Shown: positions 1 through 9,032 of the stretch, piece by piece | How the letters are laid out: each line of letters begins with the position of its first letter | Numbering within the stretch: the stretch's first letter is position 1 | Assembly (NCBI GenBank): GCA_018239845.1 | Contig: JAFEGO010000053.1 | Location: 1-64,000, forward strand | Reading direction: 5' to 3' | Length of the DNA: 64,000 bases | Source of the DNA: Verrucomicrobiota bacterium | GTDB taxonomy: Bacteria > Verrucomicrobiota > Verrucomicrobiia > Opitutales > Opitutaceae | The notes under the pieces: model-generated | Seen by the model: the letters and a program-made list of their open reading frames with translations, nothing else | Database searches by the model: none | What the model was told of the DNA's origin: nothing | Made by a program: the position numbers and the translations under genes

Positions 1-641
1 CTGCCGGCATCGACGCGGGGGTCGATGAAGTCGACCTTGCCCGTGTAAACCTTCTTCGGATCGAGCACCGGGCAGCGTACGTTCATCGGGTCGCCCACAT
101 GGATGAGGGAGAGGTCCTCGGCGCGAACGTAGAACTGCACGTAAACCTGGTGGATATCGACGATGCGGAACATCGGCTGCGCGGGCGTCACGGACTCGCC
201 GGCCTCGCGGAGCTTTTCCACGACGATGCCGGGGCTGGGGGCCCGCACGGTGCGGAGACGGAAGGCCTCCGTGGTGATCTCGTGGTCGAGGCGGGCCTGC
301 TCGAGCTCGAGCTTGTTCTTCAGGGCCTCGTCCTCGCTGATGATCTTCTCGCTGTAGAGATTCTTGGAACCCTTGAAGTCGAACTCCTTCTTCTCGACGG
401 CGGCCTTGGCGCGTAGCATGTCGAGCTCCTCGATCTTGGAGAAGAGCTGGGCCATCGTCTGGCCGGCCTCAACCCGGTCGCCCTCCTTCACGAGGACGGC
501 GTCGATCGTGCTCTGGACCGGGGAGCTGATCACGACCTCCTTGAACGGCAGCACGAGGCCGTCGTACGGGAGGCGGTCGGCCGCGGCGAGGGCGGAGAGG
601 CCGAGGGTGGCGAAGAGCAGGCAGAGGCGGAGACGGGGCAT
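1..641 (-). CDS. HlyD/RND-type periplasmic adaptor, 3' end outside the window
   Basis: Partial gene read on the minus strand; its C-terminal part lies beyond position 1, leaving about 213 codons. The start ATG at 641 follows the stop of the upstream TolC gene by 8 nt, so the two are co-transcribed. The protein opens with a short signal peptide (MPRLRLCLLFATLGLSALAAA), followed by the first half of a barrel-sandwich (lipoyl-like) domain around residues 30-65, a charged helical hairpin around 68-125, and the second half near residues 128-160 (motif VRAPSPGIVVEKL). The order of these parts is that of membrane-fusion proteins that link an inner-membrane pump to TolC. The inner-membrane partner is not visible here and could lie further left. 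The family is clear; the substrate cannot be told. Confidence 0.85.
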   Translation of the reverse strand, partial: MPRLRLCLLFATLGLSALAAADRLPYDGLVLPFKEVVISSPVQSTIDAVLVKEGDRVEAGQTMAQLFSKIEELDMLRAKAAVEKKEFDFKGSKNLYSEKIISEDEALKNKLELEQARLDHEITTEAFRLRTVRAPSPGIVVEKLREAGESVTPAQPMFRIVDIHQVYVQFYVRAEDLSLIHVGDPMNVRCPVLDPKKVYTGKVDFIDPRVDAG

Positions 642-649
642 GGCGGGGA

Positions 650-2209
650 TTAGTTGAATTTAACCTCGGTCTTCATCTCCTCGGGCAAAATGCCGACGAT
701 GGCATAGAGCTGGATGACGGCCTTGTTGAGATCGACGTAGGTGGCCTGCTCACGGGAGCGGGCGGTGCTGAGGTCCTTTTGGACAACGCCGACGTTGTAG
801 CTGGTCGTCATGCCGGTCGCGAGGCGCTTTTCCTCGGCGTCGAGCGCGGAGGCGGCGAGGCGGACGGACTCCTGCACGAGGGCGATGCGCTCCTGCGCGG
901 ACGCGATGTCGTGCATGGCGGTGTCAAAGGCACTGAGGAGGAGCGTCTCGTTGCGCTTCATGTTGATCAGGGCCTGGGCCTTGCGGCTCTTGGCCTCGCT
1001 GACCTTGGCGCGCTCGGCCCGGCCGGTGAGCGGGATGTTGACGACGAGGCCGGCGCTCCAGTCCGGGCCGTTGCGGTTGCGCAGGTCGGTGTAGGCGGGA
1101 CCCCAGTAATTGTTCAGGCCGTTTTCACTCAGCGAGGCCTTGAGGTCGATGCGGGGCCAGCGCTGGTTCTTCGCGTAAGCGACGCGGATGTCCTCGCTGC
1201 GGGCCTGCTCGACGCCCGAGAGATAGGAGGGATTGCGCTCGAACATCTGCGCGAGGAGCCGATTGCGGTCGAGGGCGGGCGCCGTGTGGTTCAGATAGGA
1301 GCCGTCCACCAGCCAGTCGGCTTCGTCGAGGTCGAACTTCTCACGGGTGAGCTCGCGGAGGGTGTTGCGACGCTGGGCGAGGAAGTTCTTCGCGAGGAGC
1401 AGTTCCTCCTGCGCCTCGGAAAGGCGCACCTTGGCCTGGATGGAGTCGAGGCGGCCCATCTTGCCTTCCTGCACGCGGCGGTCGGTCTCATGCACGAGAT
1501 TCTGCGCGAGGGTGACAGCCTCCTCCTTCACCGCCACGTTGGCCTGGCCGAAGGACATTTCATAATAGGCGTTCATGACCGTCGCCATGACCTTGATGAC
1601 GGTGGAGCTGAGATCGTACTTGGAGACGGTGAGCGCGCTCTTGTTCAGGCGCACCTCGGCGAGATTCGCGGCAAAGCCGAAGTCGCGCAGCAAGGGCTGC
1701 GTGATCGAGAGCGTGGCCTGCGTGGTGTACTCCGGGTGAAACTTGGGCAGGGGCGCGCTGACCGAGCGGTTGAACGTGTTGTCACTGCGCACCACGCTGG
1801 AGCTGATGGTGTACTCCATACCCGTCTGCAGCTTGCCGGTGAACCCGGCCTCATAGCGGATCGTGTCTTCCTGGTAGAGGTGGTAGGGATTGTTGGACGT
1901 GACCTGGCCCGTCGCGAGGTAGTCGCGCTGGTTCTGCGGCTGGTTCAGATCCGACGCGAACGCGCCCATGGCAAACGCCGGGTCAAACGCGCCCTTGGCG
2001 CCGGAGATGCGGAATCCCTGGATCTGCGGATCGATGCGCTTCGCCTGGAGCTCGAGATTGGCGTTGAGGGCCGAGACGAGTAGATCGTGCAAGGCGATGA
2101 CGGGGACCGCCGGAGCAGCGGCAGTTGCCGGAGCGGGCGTCTCGGCGCCGAGGGCGATCGGGCCCGCGCAGGCGAGGCCGAGCGAAAAGAGTTTCAGTAA
2201 TTTGGTCAT
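650..2209 (-). CDS. TolC-family outer-membrane efflux protein
   Basis: A 519-residue protein with a clear signal peptide (MTKLLKLFSLGLACAGPIALGAE) and the all-helical, internally duplicated body typical of TolC/OEP proteins; usual family length is 430-520. It would form the trimeric outer-membrane channel of a tripartite exporter. It is the sixth gene of a minus-strand run and is followed 8 nt later by an HlyD-type adaptor, the usual TolC partner. It is not preceded by a lipobox, unlike the other TolC-like protein of the same operon (5186-6559), so the operon encodes two different outer-membrane channels. Substrate unknown. Confidence 0.9.
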   Translation of the reverse strand: MTKLLKLFSLGLACAGPIALGAETPAPATAAAPAVPVIALHDLLVSALNANLELQAKRIDPQIQGFRISGAKGAFDPAFAMGAFASDLNQPQNQRDYLATGQVTSNNPYHLYQEDTIRYEAGFTGKLQTGMEYTISSSVVRSDNTFNRSVSAPLPKFHPEYTTQATLSITQPLLRDFGFAANLAEVRLNKSALTVSKYDLSSTVIKVMATVMNAYYEMSFGQANVAVKEEAVTLAQNLVHETDRRVQEGKMGRLDSIQAKVRLSEAQEELLLAKNFLAQRRNTLRELTREKFDLDEADWLVDGSYLNHTAPALDRNRLLAQMFERNPSYLSGVEQARSEDIRVAYAKNQRWPRIDLKASLSENGLNNYWGPAYTDLRNRNGPDWSAGLVVNIPLTGRAERAKVSEAKSRKAQALINMKRNETLLLSAFDTAMHDIASAQERIALVQESVRLAASALDAEEKRLATGMTTSYNVGVVQKDLSTARSREQATYVDLNKAVIQLYAIVGILPEEMKTEVKFN

Positions 2210-2216
2210 GGGACGG

Positions 2217-3341
2217 TTAGGGTAGCACCGCTCCGACGGGAAGCCGCAGCGCGCGCCACAGAGGCAGAAGACTCAGGAGCACACCAGCGTTCACCGCGCA
2301 TGCAAGCCCAAGAAATGAGTTTAAGGACAAAGCACTTGCAGCACCGGGCTCCACCCCCGCCAAAGTGAGCAAAACCCCTGCCCCAGCGCGGCTTGCCACA
2401 AAGGCCAGAATCAGCGCGAGGTTGGCCAAGAGGAGATTTTCAAGCAGCGAAGCCAGCCACAGCACCCCCGAGGAAACCCCCAGACTGCGCAACAGCGCCT
2501 GGGTGAAGCGCGTCTGCCGCTCTTCCAGCATGCCGAGGCTCGCAAACATCAGCAATACACACGCGCCCAGCGCGAACACCATGATCGTGCGCCACAGCGC
2601 CTGCCCGCGGCTGAACGCAGCCAGCGCGCGCCGCACCGGACCCGGATCCTGGATCGAGGGCGGCTCCAGGTGCTCAGCCTGAAACAGCGCCTGCACCTGC
2701 CGCGCCACCTCCACCGCGGCCTCTTCGCTGGCCGGCGTGAACAAAATCACATCGAGGCGCCCCCCTGCCCCGCCCTGCCCCTCGCCCGCGGGAATCAGCA
2801 CGCACTCGTTCAACCCCAGCGCCTGCCAGCGCCCGAGGGGCCGCGCCGTTACCGCCGTGAACGACGCGCCCTCGTGCGTCACTGTGATGCGCCGTCCCGG
2901 CGCGAGCGTGCGGCTGAGCCACATCGCTCCTGCCGTCCGGATGCCGTCCGGCGGGAGCTGCCGGGCAATCTCAGCCCATGGCGCCACCATCACCGGTACC
3001 GCCTGCCCCCAGGGCGCGAGTCCCGCGGCAGGCAGCTGTTGTAACAACAAAAGACTACCCTCCGCGCGCAACGCCCGCGCCCAGTGGTCGGCCGGCAGCG
3101 CGGTCTCCGCGGTGAGTTCGCCCGCGGCCGGGGCGCGCAGCACCATCGTGTCGAGACCGAGCCGGCCCAGTTCCGCGCGACGCGCAGCCTCCGCCGCGGC
3201 AAAGCCGGCGACGAATATCCCCGCCGCCGCCGTCAGCGCGAAGGTCAGCAGCAGCCGGGCGAGCGGGCTCGCCGGCTGCGCCCGCCAGCGCAGCCGCAGC
3301 TCCGCCCAGAGGTAGCGGGTGAGGGCGAAAGAGGCATTCAT
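2217..3341 (-). CDS. FtsX/LolE-like ABC transporter permease
   Basis: 374 residues when started at the ATG at 3341 (MNASFALTRYLWAEL), which overlaps the stop of the ATPase gene by 4 nt (ATGA), a translational-coupling arrangement; the longer open frame upstream of this ATG has no support. One membrane segment lies near residues 30-50, then a large extracytoplasmic domain, then three membrane segments in the last 130 residues, the topology of a single MacB/LolC-type permease with an FtsX domain at the C-terminus. With the ATPase at 3338-3976 it would form a mechanotransmission-type ABC transporter acting in the envelope rather than a classical importer. It ends 8 nt before the next gene. Confidence 0.85.
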   Translation of the reverse strand: MNASFALTRYLWAELRLRWRAQPASPLARLLLTFALTAAAGIFVAGFAAAEAARRAELGRLGLDTMVLRAPAAGELTAETALPADHWARALRAEGSLLLLQQLPAAGLAPWGQAVPVMVAPWAEIARQLPPDGIRTAGAMWLSRTLAPGRRITVTHEGASFTAVTARPLGRWQALGLNECVLIPAGEGQGGAGGRLDVILFTPASEEAAVEVARQVQALFQAEHLEPPSIQDPGPVRRALAAFSRGQALWRTIMVFALGACVLLMFASLGMLEERQTRFTQALLRSLGVSSGVLWLASLLENLLLANLALILAFVASRAGAGVLLTLAGVEPGAASALSLNSFLGLACAVNAGVLLSLLPLWRALRLPVGAVLP

Positions 3342-3976
3342 GGGCCGGATACGGTTAACGTTTCCTTCACCAGCCCGCGCAGTGCCGCCGGCAGGCGCGG
3401 GTCGTGCGTCGAGATCACGGCCGAGCGCCCCTGCCCCAGCCACTCGGCCACCACCTCGCCGATCAGCGCCGTGCTGGCGTCATCGAGGCCCGAGGTCGGC
3501 TCGTCGAGCAGCAGGACCTCGGGCCGCTTCACCAGCGCGCGCGCCAGCGCCGCGCGCTGCACCTGCCCGCCCGAGAGTCGCTCGATGCGCGCCTCCGCCA
3601 GCGTGCCCAGCCCCAGCCGCGCGAGCCAGGCGGCGATGTCCTTTTGTAATTTATTCTTAGATACACCTGAAACCAGCCCCGCCAGCTCGAGGTTGCGCGC
3701 GAGCGTCACCCCCGGGAGCAGGTTGAACTGCTGGAAAACGAAGCCCAGCTCGCGCCGCTGGAAGTCACCGTCCGGCGCGCGTCCATGCCGCGTGACGACC
3801 GTGCCCGCTTGCGGCGCGAGGTAGCCCGCGAGCAGCTTCAAAAACGTGCTCTTCCCGCCGCCCGACGGCCCCTGCAAAATAGTGAGCCCCTCCGGCAGCG
3901 TGCGCGTGACTTCGCTCAGCACCGGCGCCGCCCCGCGGCGGTAGGCAAAGCTGACCTTGTGTAGCGCGAACAGCAT
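3338..3976 (-). CDS. ABC transporter ATP-binding protein, LolD/MacB type
   Basis: A 212-residue stand-alone ATPase. Visible motifs: Walker A GPSGGGKST at 36-44, Q-loop near Q82, signature LSGGQ at 134-138, Walker B VLLLDEP at 154-160 and an H-loop STHD near residue 190. The signature followed by VQRAALARAL and the short length place it with LolD/MacB/FtsE-like ATPases that energise FtsX-type permeases. It is translationally coupled to the permease at 2217-3341 and is 7 nt downstream of an adaptor lipoprotein gene, so ATPase, permease, adaptor and TolC protein are encoded side by side. Confidence 0.92.
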   Translation of the reverse strand: MLFALHKVSFAYRRGAAPVLSEVTRTLPEGLTILQGPSGGGKSTFLKLLAGYLAPQAGTVVTRHGRAPDGDFQRRELGFVFQQFNLLPGVTLARNLELAGLVSGVSKNKLQKDIAAWLARLGLGTLAEARIERLSGGQVQRAALARALVKRPEVLLLDEPTSGLDDASTALIGEVVAEWLGQGRSAVISTHDPRLPAALRGLVKETLTVSGP

Positions 3977-3983
3977 GCCGGCC

Positions 3984-5180
3984 TCACCGCGGCGGGATCA
4001 CCGCGACCGCCTGCCGGCCCTCGGCCTCCAGCTCGCTGCCCGGGAAAAGTTTCGCAAGGCCCGCGCGCCAGCCGTCGCCGAGGGCGTTGGCCGGGTCGCG
4101 CTGCACGAGCGCGAGCTTGGCCACGATCCTCGCCGGCGTGGCCAGCCGCGTGTACAGCAGCACCGGCAGCTCCACCCCGAGCGGGGGCCGCGGCTGGGCG
4201 CCGCCCGCTGGCAGCGCCAGGCGGAAACGCATCACCGGCACGGCCGTGTCGCCCTTGAGCTCCAGGTTCACCGCGGCAAACTCCGCCGTCCCCGTGCCGC
4301 CGCCCGGCAGGCCGATCACCGCGCGCAGGCTCTCCGGCGGCACCGCGTGCACGAGGGGCAGCGCGGCGGCCACGCGCACCTCAAGCGTCGCCGCATCCTC
4401 GAGCGTGGCCACGAGTTCGCCGGCATTCACCCGCCGCACGCCGCCGTCAAATTCCTCGGTAAGCCGGAGCTGTCCGGCGAACTCCGCCTTGAGCGTGAGC
4501 CGCTGCTGGCGCGCCTCGCGCGTGTGCTTGCGCTGCTCTAGGTCGGTCGCGAGCGCCTGCACGTCGCCGGGCTCGGTGTCGGCCTCGCCGGCGGCGGTGC
4601 GGGTGCGCCGCTCCTGCAGCAGGCGCAGCTGCTCTGCGATCTGCGCCGCGGTGGCCGCGGGCTTGAGGCGCGGGTCGAGCACCGGCGGATCGCCGCGGAA
4701 GAGCTCCGGGGATTTCTCGGCAAACTGCGCGAGCGCGAGGGACTCCTGCGTGTCGGCGATGTCGCGGTCGAGGCGGATGAGCGCCAGCGGCAGCTCGAAG
4801 TGCCGGTAGCGTTCGCGGCGCTCGGCGAGCTGTTTTTCCAACCGACCCAGCAGCGCCGTCTCCTCCGCCGCCTCGTCAGGCTCGAGCACGGCCCACACCT
4901 GGCCCGCGGCCAGGATCGCGCCCGGCTTCGCCGCCGGATCGAGCCGCAGGCGGCCCGGGGCGGGCGCGCGGATCAGGTCGAGCCGCGCGGGCTGCACGGT
5001 CGCGGGGAGCTGCGCGAGCAGCAGCTCGCTCGCCTCGGGGAAACTCCGCCAATCCCACGCCGCCGGCGCCGGGGCGGCGGCGACGGTATCTATATTTTTA
5101 CTACAACTGGCGCCGGCACACGCGCCCAGCGCCGCGAGGGCGGCGAGCAGGAGGGTCGGATGGCGCGGACGGGCGGTCAT
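3984..5180 (-). CDS. HlyD-like adaptor lipoprotein
   Basis: 398 residues from the ATG at 5180 (MTARPRHPTLLLAALAAL); the upstream in-frame extension would bury the signal sequence and is not used. The signal peptide ends in a lipobox-like segment (LGAC or GASC), so the mature protein is probably lipid-anchored. Residues about 55-95 look like a barrel-sandwich half, followed by a long alpha-helical hairpin rich in Leu, Glu and Arg, then a beta-rich membrane-proximal part. This is the architecture of a membrane-fusion protein, more diverged than the adaptor at 1-641. It lies 5 nt after the TolC-like lipoprotein gene and 7 nt before the ATPase gene, which suggests one tripartite assembly. Confidence 0.75.
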   Translation of the reverse strand: MTARPRHPTLLLAALAALGACAGASCSKNIDTVAAAPAPAAWDWRSFPEASELLLAQLPATVQPARLDLIRAPAPGRLRLDPAAKPGAILAAGQVWAVLEPDEAAEETALLGRLEKQLAERRERYRHFELPLALIRLDRDIADTQESLALAQFAEKSPELFRGDPPVLDPRLKPAATAAQIAEQLRLLQERRTRTAAGEADTEPGDVQALATDLEQRKHTREARQQRLTLKAEFAGQLRLTEEFDGGVRRVNAGELVATLEDAATLEVRVAAALPLVHAVPPESLRAVIGLPGGGTGTAEFAAVNLELKGDTAVPVMRFRLALPAGGAQPRPPLGVELPVLLYTRLATPARIVAKLALVQRDPANALGDGWRAGLAKLFPGSELEAEGRQAVAVIPPR

Positions 5181-5185
5181 GGTTT

Positions 5186-6559
5186 TCAGGAGGCGGGCGG
5201 GGTGGCGCGGGCGGTGCCAGCCACCGCCGCAGGTTTGGCGTCCGGCGGCTCCGCTGGCCAGCCCGTATCGTCGAAGAACCAGAGCACGGTCTGCCACTCC
5301 GCGCGCTCGGCCTGCAGCGCATCGCGGGCCTCGGCCAGCGGCACCCGCAGCGCCGCCGGCGCGCCGGTCAGCGCCTCTTGCACGCCGGTCAGCCGCGCAT
5401 CCGTGGCGCCGAGGCGGTCGAGGGCGAGGCGGAGCTTCGCGGCCATGCGCGCCGCCTCCTGCTCGAGCGTCTCCCGGCGCATCGCGAGTTCGGCGGCCCC
5501 GATCCGCGCCTGACTCGCGCGGCGGCCCTGCGTGTCGATTGTCCAGTAGGCGTTGGTTCCGACGTAGATTTCGCTGCTCGACCAGTAGCTGTCGCGTCCG
5601 CCTTGGCTGCGATACACGGCGGGGCTGCTCACCGACACGGTGACTTCCGGCCAGTTTTGCAGCCGCACGCCGAGCTGGCGCGCCCGCAGCGCGACGAGGT
5701 CGATCGCCGCGAGGCGCAGCGGGAGCTGGGCGAGCCGGGCCGCCGCGGGGCGCTCCGCCGCCTGCTCGTAGCGCAGTGCCGGCAGGCCATGCACCGCGAT
5801 GGACGCACCCGGCAGGCCGAGCAAGTCGCCCAGCTGGGCCTGGAGTTCGCGCCGCTCGTCGGCGAGCCGGGTTTGCCGGGCTAGAACGCCGGCGCGCTCC
5901 GCGGCGGCAGTGCGCGGCGCGGTGGCCGCCACTGCGTCGAGGGCGCCGAGCTGGCGTTGCAGCAGCGCGTCGCGCGCGCGCAGGCGTCCGTCGGCCAAGG
6001 CCAGGCGGTAAAGATCGGTCACCTGCTCGCGCCAGACCATGTCGCGCATCAGGCGCGCGCGGGTGAGAGTGAGCACCGCGGCTTCGTGGCGCACGCGAAA
6101 ATTCACCAGCCCGGGCACGTCGAAGAAAACATTCGTTGCGAAGAAAAACGGGTCAAAGCCCGCGTTGGCGCTGTTGTCCAACGCGCGGTTGTAGCCAGCC
6201 TGCAGGCTCAGCGTGGGGATCAGCGAGCGCTTCACCTGGTCGAGCGCCTCTTCCGAGCGCAGCACTTCGAGCGCGGCGGCCTTTACCTTCGCGTTGTGCC
6301 CGCGGACCTGCGCGAGCGCCTCGTCCCACGAGAGGTCGCGCGCGGGATTGGCCGCCTCGACGCGCGCCGCCCAGTTTTTATTTAGGGCAATCTGCTCACG
6401 CGTGAGCTCATCCTTGACCGAAACGCAGCCCGAAAGCGCGCATCCCGCGAGGAGAAATGCGCCCCAGACGACCGGGCGAGCTGACCTCGGGGCGGAGCTT
6501 CCCCACCCTTGGGCGCGCGCTGCCGGCGCGCCGGGCTTCAGCTCTGCCTTGGTCAACAA
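5186..6559 (-). CDS. TolC-family outer-membrane lipoprotein
   Basis: 457 residues, with the helical, Ala/Arg/Leu-rich repeats of outer-membrane efflux proteins and a lipobox (LSGC) near residue 45, as in the NodT/OprM branch. The N-terminus upstream of the hydrophobic core (about 30 residues before VVWGAFLLAGC) is longer than usual; a GTG start nearer the core is possible, so the exact start is uncertain. The gene begins 10 nt after the stop of the small lipoprotein gene at 6570 and is followed by the adaptor lipoprotein. Confidence 0.82.
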   Translation of the reverse strand: MLTKAELKPGAPAARAQGWGSSAPRSARPVVWGAFLLAGCALSGCVSVKDELTREQIALNKNWAARVEAANPARDLSWDEALAQVRGHNAKVKAAALEVLRSEEALDQVKRSLIPTLSLQAGYNRALDNSANAGFDPFFFATNVFFDVPGLVNFRVRHEAAVLTLTRARLMRDMVWREQVTDLYRLALADGRLRARDALLQRQLGALDAVAATAPRTAAAERAGVLARQTRLADERRELQAQLGDLLGLPGASIAVHGLPALRYEQAAERPAAARLAQLPLRLAAIDLVALRARQLGVRLQNWPEVTVSVSSPAVYRSQGGRDSYWSSSEIYVGTNAYWTIDTQGRRASQARIGAAELAMRRETLEQEAARMAAKLRLALDRLGATDARLTGVQEALTGAPAALRVPLAEARDALQAERAEWQTVLWFFDDTGWPAEPPDAKPAAVAGTARATPPAS

Positions 6560-6569
6560 AAAGGGCCGC

Positions 6570-6989
6570 TCACTGGATGGTGAAGGAGCCGGACTTGCTC
6601 GACTGATCCACGTAGGTCCCTCCCGCGGAGGAGGTGAAAGTTAGCTGGTAATTCAGCACCGGCGCAAAAAGCGAGACGAGCTGCAGACGCGACTGCGTGG
6701 TCGAGCCCGAGACCTTGGTATAAGAATACGAACCGGAGTCTCCGCTCGGCGACGTATAGGTCGATACATCGAACGTATATTTCGTCTGCACCTGCGCCTG
6801 GTCGGGATCCGTGATCGTGATCGTGCGGTTGATAATGGAAGACGGCGCCAGATCGGGCACCGTGATCACCGGCGCGCTGGAGCCGCCGCCGCCGCCACCG
6901 CCGCAACCCGCGAGAAATTGCATGGCCACCAACGCAAGGAATGCCGGGATCAGTTTCCGCAGGCTTTTGGAGAATAGTTTGAAGCTCAT
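6570..6989 (-). CDS. Small lipoprotein of unknown function, first gene of the export operon
   Basis: 139 residues. A signal peptide with lipobox LAGC near residues 26-29 is followed by seven or more glycines, a flexible tether common in exported lipoproteins, and then a Ser/Thr-rich beta-type domain of about 100 residues with no motif I recognise. As the first gene of the minus-strand operon it could be a substrate, an accessory subunit or a sensor of the exporter; nothing in the sequence decides among these. Confidence 0.8.
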   Translation of the reverse strand: MSFKLFSKSLRKLIPAFLALVAMQFLAGCGGGGGGGSSAPVITVPDLAPSSIINRTITITDPDQAQVQTKYTFDVSTYTSPSGDSGSYSYTKVSGSTTQSRLQLVSLFAPVLNYQLTFTSSAGGTYVDQSSKSGSFTIQ

Positions 6990-7195
6990 GGAGTAAAGCG
7001 GCTGGGAGTGCGCGAATAGGCGCAGTTTCCGACTGGCATTTCAATTTATTTCTTCGGAAAAAGCAGATTCGGCTTGGATTCGATTTGCTTGTCCCGACTG
7101 TACCCGAAGTTCTTAATTTGCTGCGAAGCTATCTTACTCTCTCGCCCGACATTTACACATGCAAATGACCGGCGTATTTTCCCCACTTTAGGAAG
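6990..7195. promoter_or_regulatory. Divergent promoter region between the two export operons
   Basis: 206 bp between the minus-strand lipoprotein gene and the plus-strand GAF-HlyD gene. It is visibly more AT-rich than the flanking genes and must hold the promoters of both operons. A purine-rich AGGAAG directly precedes the ATG at 7196. I could not identify convincing -35/-10 pairs by eye. The shared region would allow joint control of the two operons. Confidence 0.5.
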
Positions 7196-9025
7196 ATGAA
7201 TAACTCCTCTCCGTTTACCACTCCAGTCGAGGCGATCGCCCGATTGGAGGAGTGCCGACTTTTTGAAGGTCCGGCGCGCGACTTCTGGCCGCGCTTTGCC
7301 CAAACCTGCGCCGAGCTGCTGCAGGCGCCCGGCGCCGTCATCCTCGTGCAGCTCGAGGGCTCGTGGCGCGTCATCGCCGGCTGGCCCAGCGTGAGGGAAT
7401 TCCCCCTGCCTGTATCCGGGGCGCAATTCAACAACCTCGCCGAGCGCGCCATCGCGGAGGGGCTCGTCACCGCCACGACCGGTCCCACCACCCCCGCCCT
7501 CGTCCTCGCCTCCCTCGCTCTCGGCCAGGGCGCGCAGACCGCCCTCCTCGCCGTCGCTGTCACGCGCACGAGCCGCGAGGACCTCGTCGCCGCCGGCTCC
7601 ACCCTGCGCCTGGCCTCCGACACGCCGCTCCTCTACCAGCGCCAGCAGCTCCTCGAGAAATCCAAGCGCGATGTGCAGCACTTCGCGCAGGCCCTCGAGA
7701 TCCTCGCCGCGACGAACACCCACGTCCGCTTCCTCAGCGTGAGCATGGCCCTCGTCAACGAGCTCGGCTCCCGCTTCAAGTGCTCCCGCGTCTCCCTCGG
7801 CTGGACCGACGGCACCTACGTGCGGGTGAAGGCCATCAGCGGCACGGACCGCTTCGAGAAGAAGATGGCCGTCGTGCAAAAGCTCGAGGCCGCCATGGAA
7901 GAGGCCCGCGACCAGGACGAGGAGATCGTCTGGCCCGCCCTGCCCGAGTCCACCGCGATCACCCGCGACCACGCCGCCTACTCCGAGCTGGAGCAGGTGC
8001 CTAACCTCCTCTCCGTGCCCGTCCGCATCGACGGCGAAGGCCGCGGCGTCCTCACCCTCGAGCGCGCCACCGTCGCCTTCACCGAGAACGACGCCCTCGC
8101 CGTCCGCGTCGTCGCCGACCAGGTCGCGCGCCGCCTCGACGACCTGCGCAAGCTCGACCGCTGGTTCGGCGCCCGCTGGGCCGCCGGGGCCCGCGAGTGG
8201 TTCTCCAAGTTCCTCGGGCCGCGCCAGACGTGGCTCAAGGTCGCCGGCATCGCCGGTGCCCTGCTCCTCGCGGTCGCGATCTTCGTGCCGTTCTCCTACC
8301 GGGTGGACGCCTCGTTCATTGTCCGCGCCGACGCCCTTCAGCACCTGCCCGCGCCGTACGACGGCTACATCGCCGAGGCCCCCGTCCGCCCCGGCGACCT
8401 CGTGCACACCGGCGACCTCCTCATCAAGCTCGATACCGCCGACCTCCTCGTCGAGCAGGCCTCCTCCATCGCCGACGTGCAGCGCCACGCCAGCGAGGCC
8501 GAGAAGGCCGAGGCCGACCGCCAGCTCTCCGACCTGCGCGTCGCCCGCGCCATGCAGGCCCAGTCGCAGGCCCAGCTCGACCTCGTGCGCTACCGCCTCG
8601 CCCGCGCCGAGCTCCGCGCGCCGTTCGACGGCGTGGTCGTCGAGGGCGACCTCCGCGAGCGCATCGGCGCCCCGGTCAAGGCCGGCGACATCCTCCTCAA
8701 GGTTTCCCAGCTGAAGAAGCTCTACGTCGAGATCCGCGTGCCCGAGCGCGACATCGACGAGATCGCCAAGAGCACCCGCGCCGAGGTCGCCTTCGCGAGC
8801 CGGCCCGAGGACACCTATGGCGTGAAGATCGACCGCATCGAGCCCCAGGCAATGGTGGACAAGGACGGCAACGTCTTCATCGCGCGCTGCGACTTCGACC
8901 GCCCCGCCGACTGGTTCCGCCCCGGCATGAGCGGCATCGCCAAGGTCGATGCGGGCCACCGCAGCCTGCTCTGGATCGCGACGCACCGCCTGATCGACTT
9001 CCTGCGCCTCAAACTCTGGTGGTGA
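7196..9025 (+). CDS. GAF domain-HlyD fusion membrane protein
   Basis: 609 residues in two parts. Residues 1 to about 330 form a soluble GAF-like region with no signal peptide, so it should lie in the cytoplasm. One membrane segment follows at about 345-368 (VAGIAGALLLAVAIFVPF). After it come the barrel-sandwich halves and helical hairpin of an HlyD adaptor (APYDGYIAEAPVRPGDLVHTG; LRAPFDGVVVEGDLRE), ending in WW. A GAF sensor fused to a periplasmic adaptor is unusual and suggests that a small molecule or protein signal on the inside controls the exporter. The gene is 7 nt upstream of the M50 fusion protein, with which it is surely co-expressed. Confidence 0.88.
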   Translation: MNNSSPFTTPVEAIARLEECRLFEGPARDFWPRFAQTCAELLQAPGAVILVQLEGSWRVIAGWPSVREFPLPVSGAQFNNLAERAIAEGLVTATTGPTTPALVLASLALGQGAQTALLAVAVTRTSREDLVAAGSTLRLASDTPLLYQRQQLLEKSKRDVQHFAQALEILAATNTHVRFLSVSMALVNELGSRFKCSRVSLGWTDGTYVRVKAISGTDRFEKKMAVVQKLEAAMEEARDQDEEIVWPALPESTAITRDHAAYSELEQVPNLLSVPVRIDGEGRGVLTLERATVAFTENDALAVRVVADQVARRLDDLRKLDRWFGARWAAGAREWFSKFLGPRQTWLKVAGIAGALLLAVAIFVPFSYRVDASFIVRADALQHLPAPYDGYIAEAPVRPGDLVHTGDLLIKLDTADLLVEQASSIADVQRHASEAEKAEADRQLSDLRVARAMQAQSQAQLDLVRYRLARAELRAPFDGVVVEGDLRERIGAPVKAGDILLKVSQLKKLYVEIRVPERDIDEIAKSTRAEVAFASRPEDTYGVKIDRIEPQAMVDKDGNVFIARCDFDRPADWFRPGMSGIAKVDAGHRSLLWIATHRLIDFLRLKLWW

Positions 9026-9032
9026 GCCCCGC

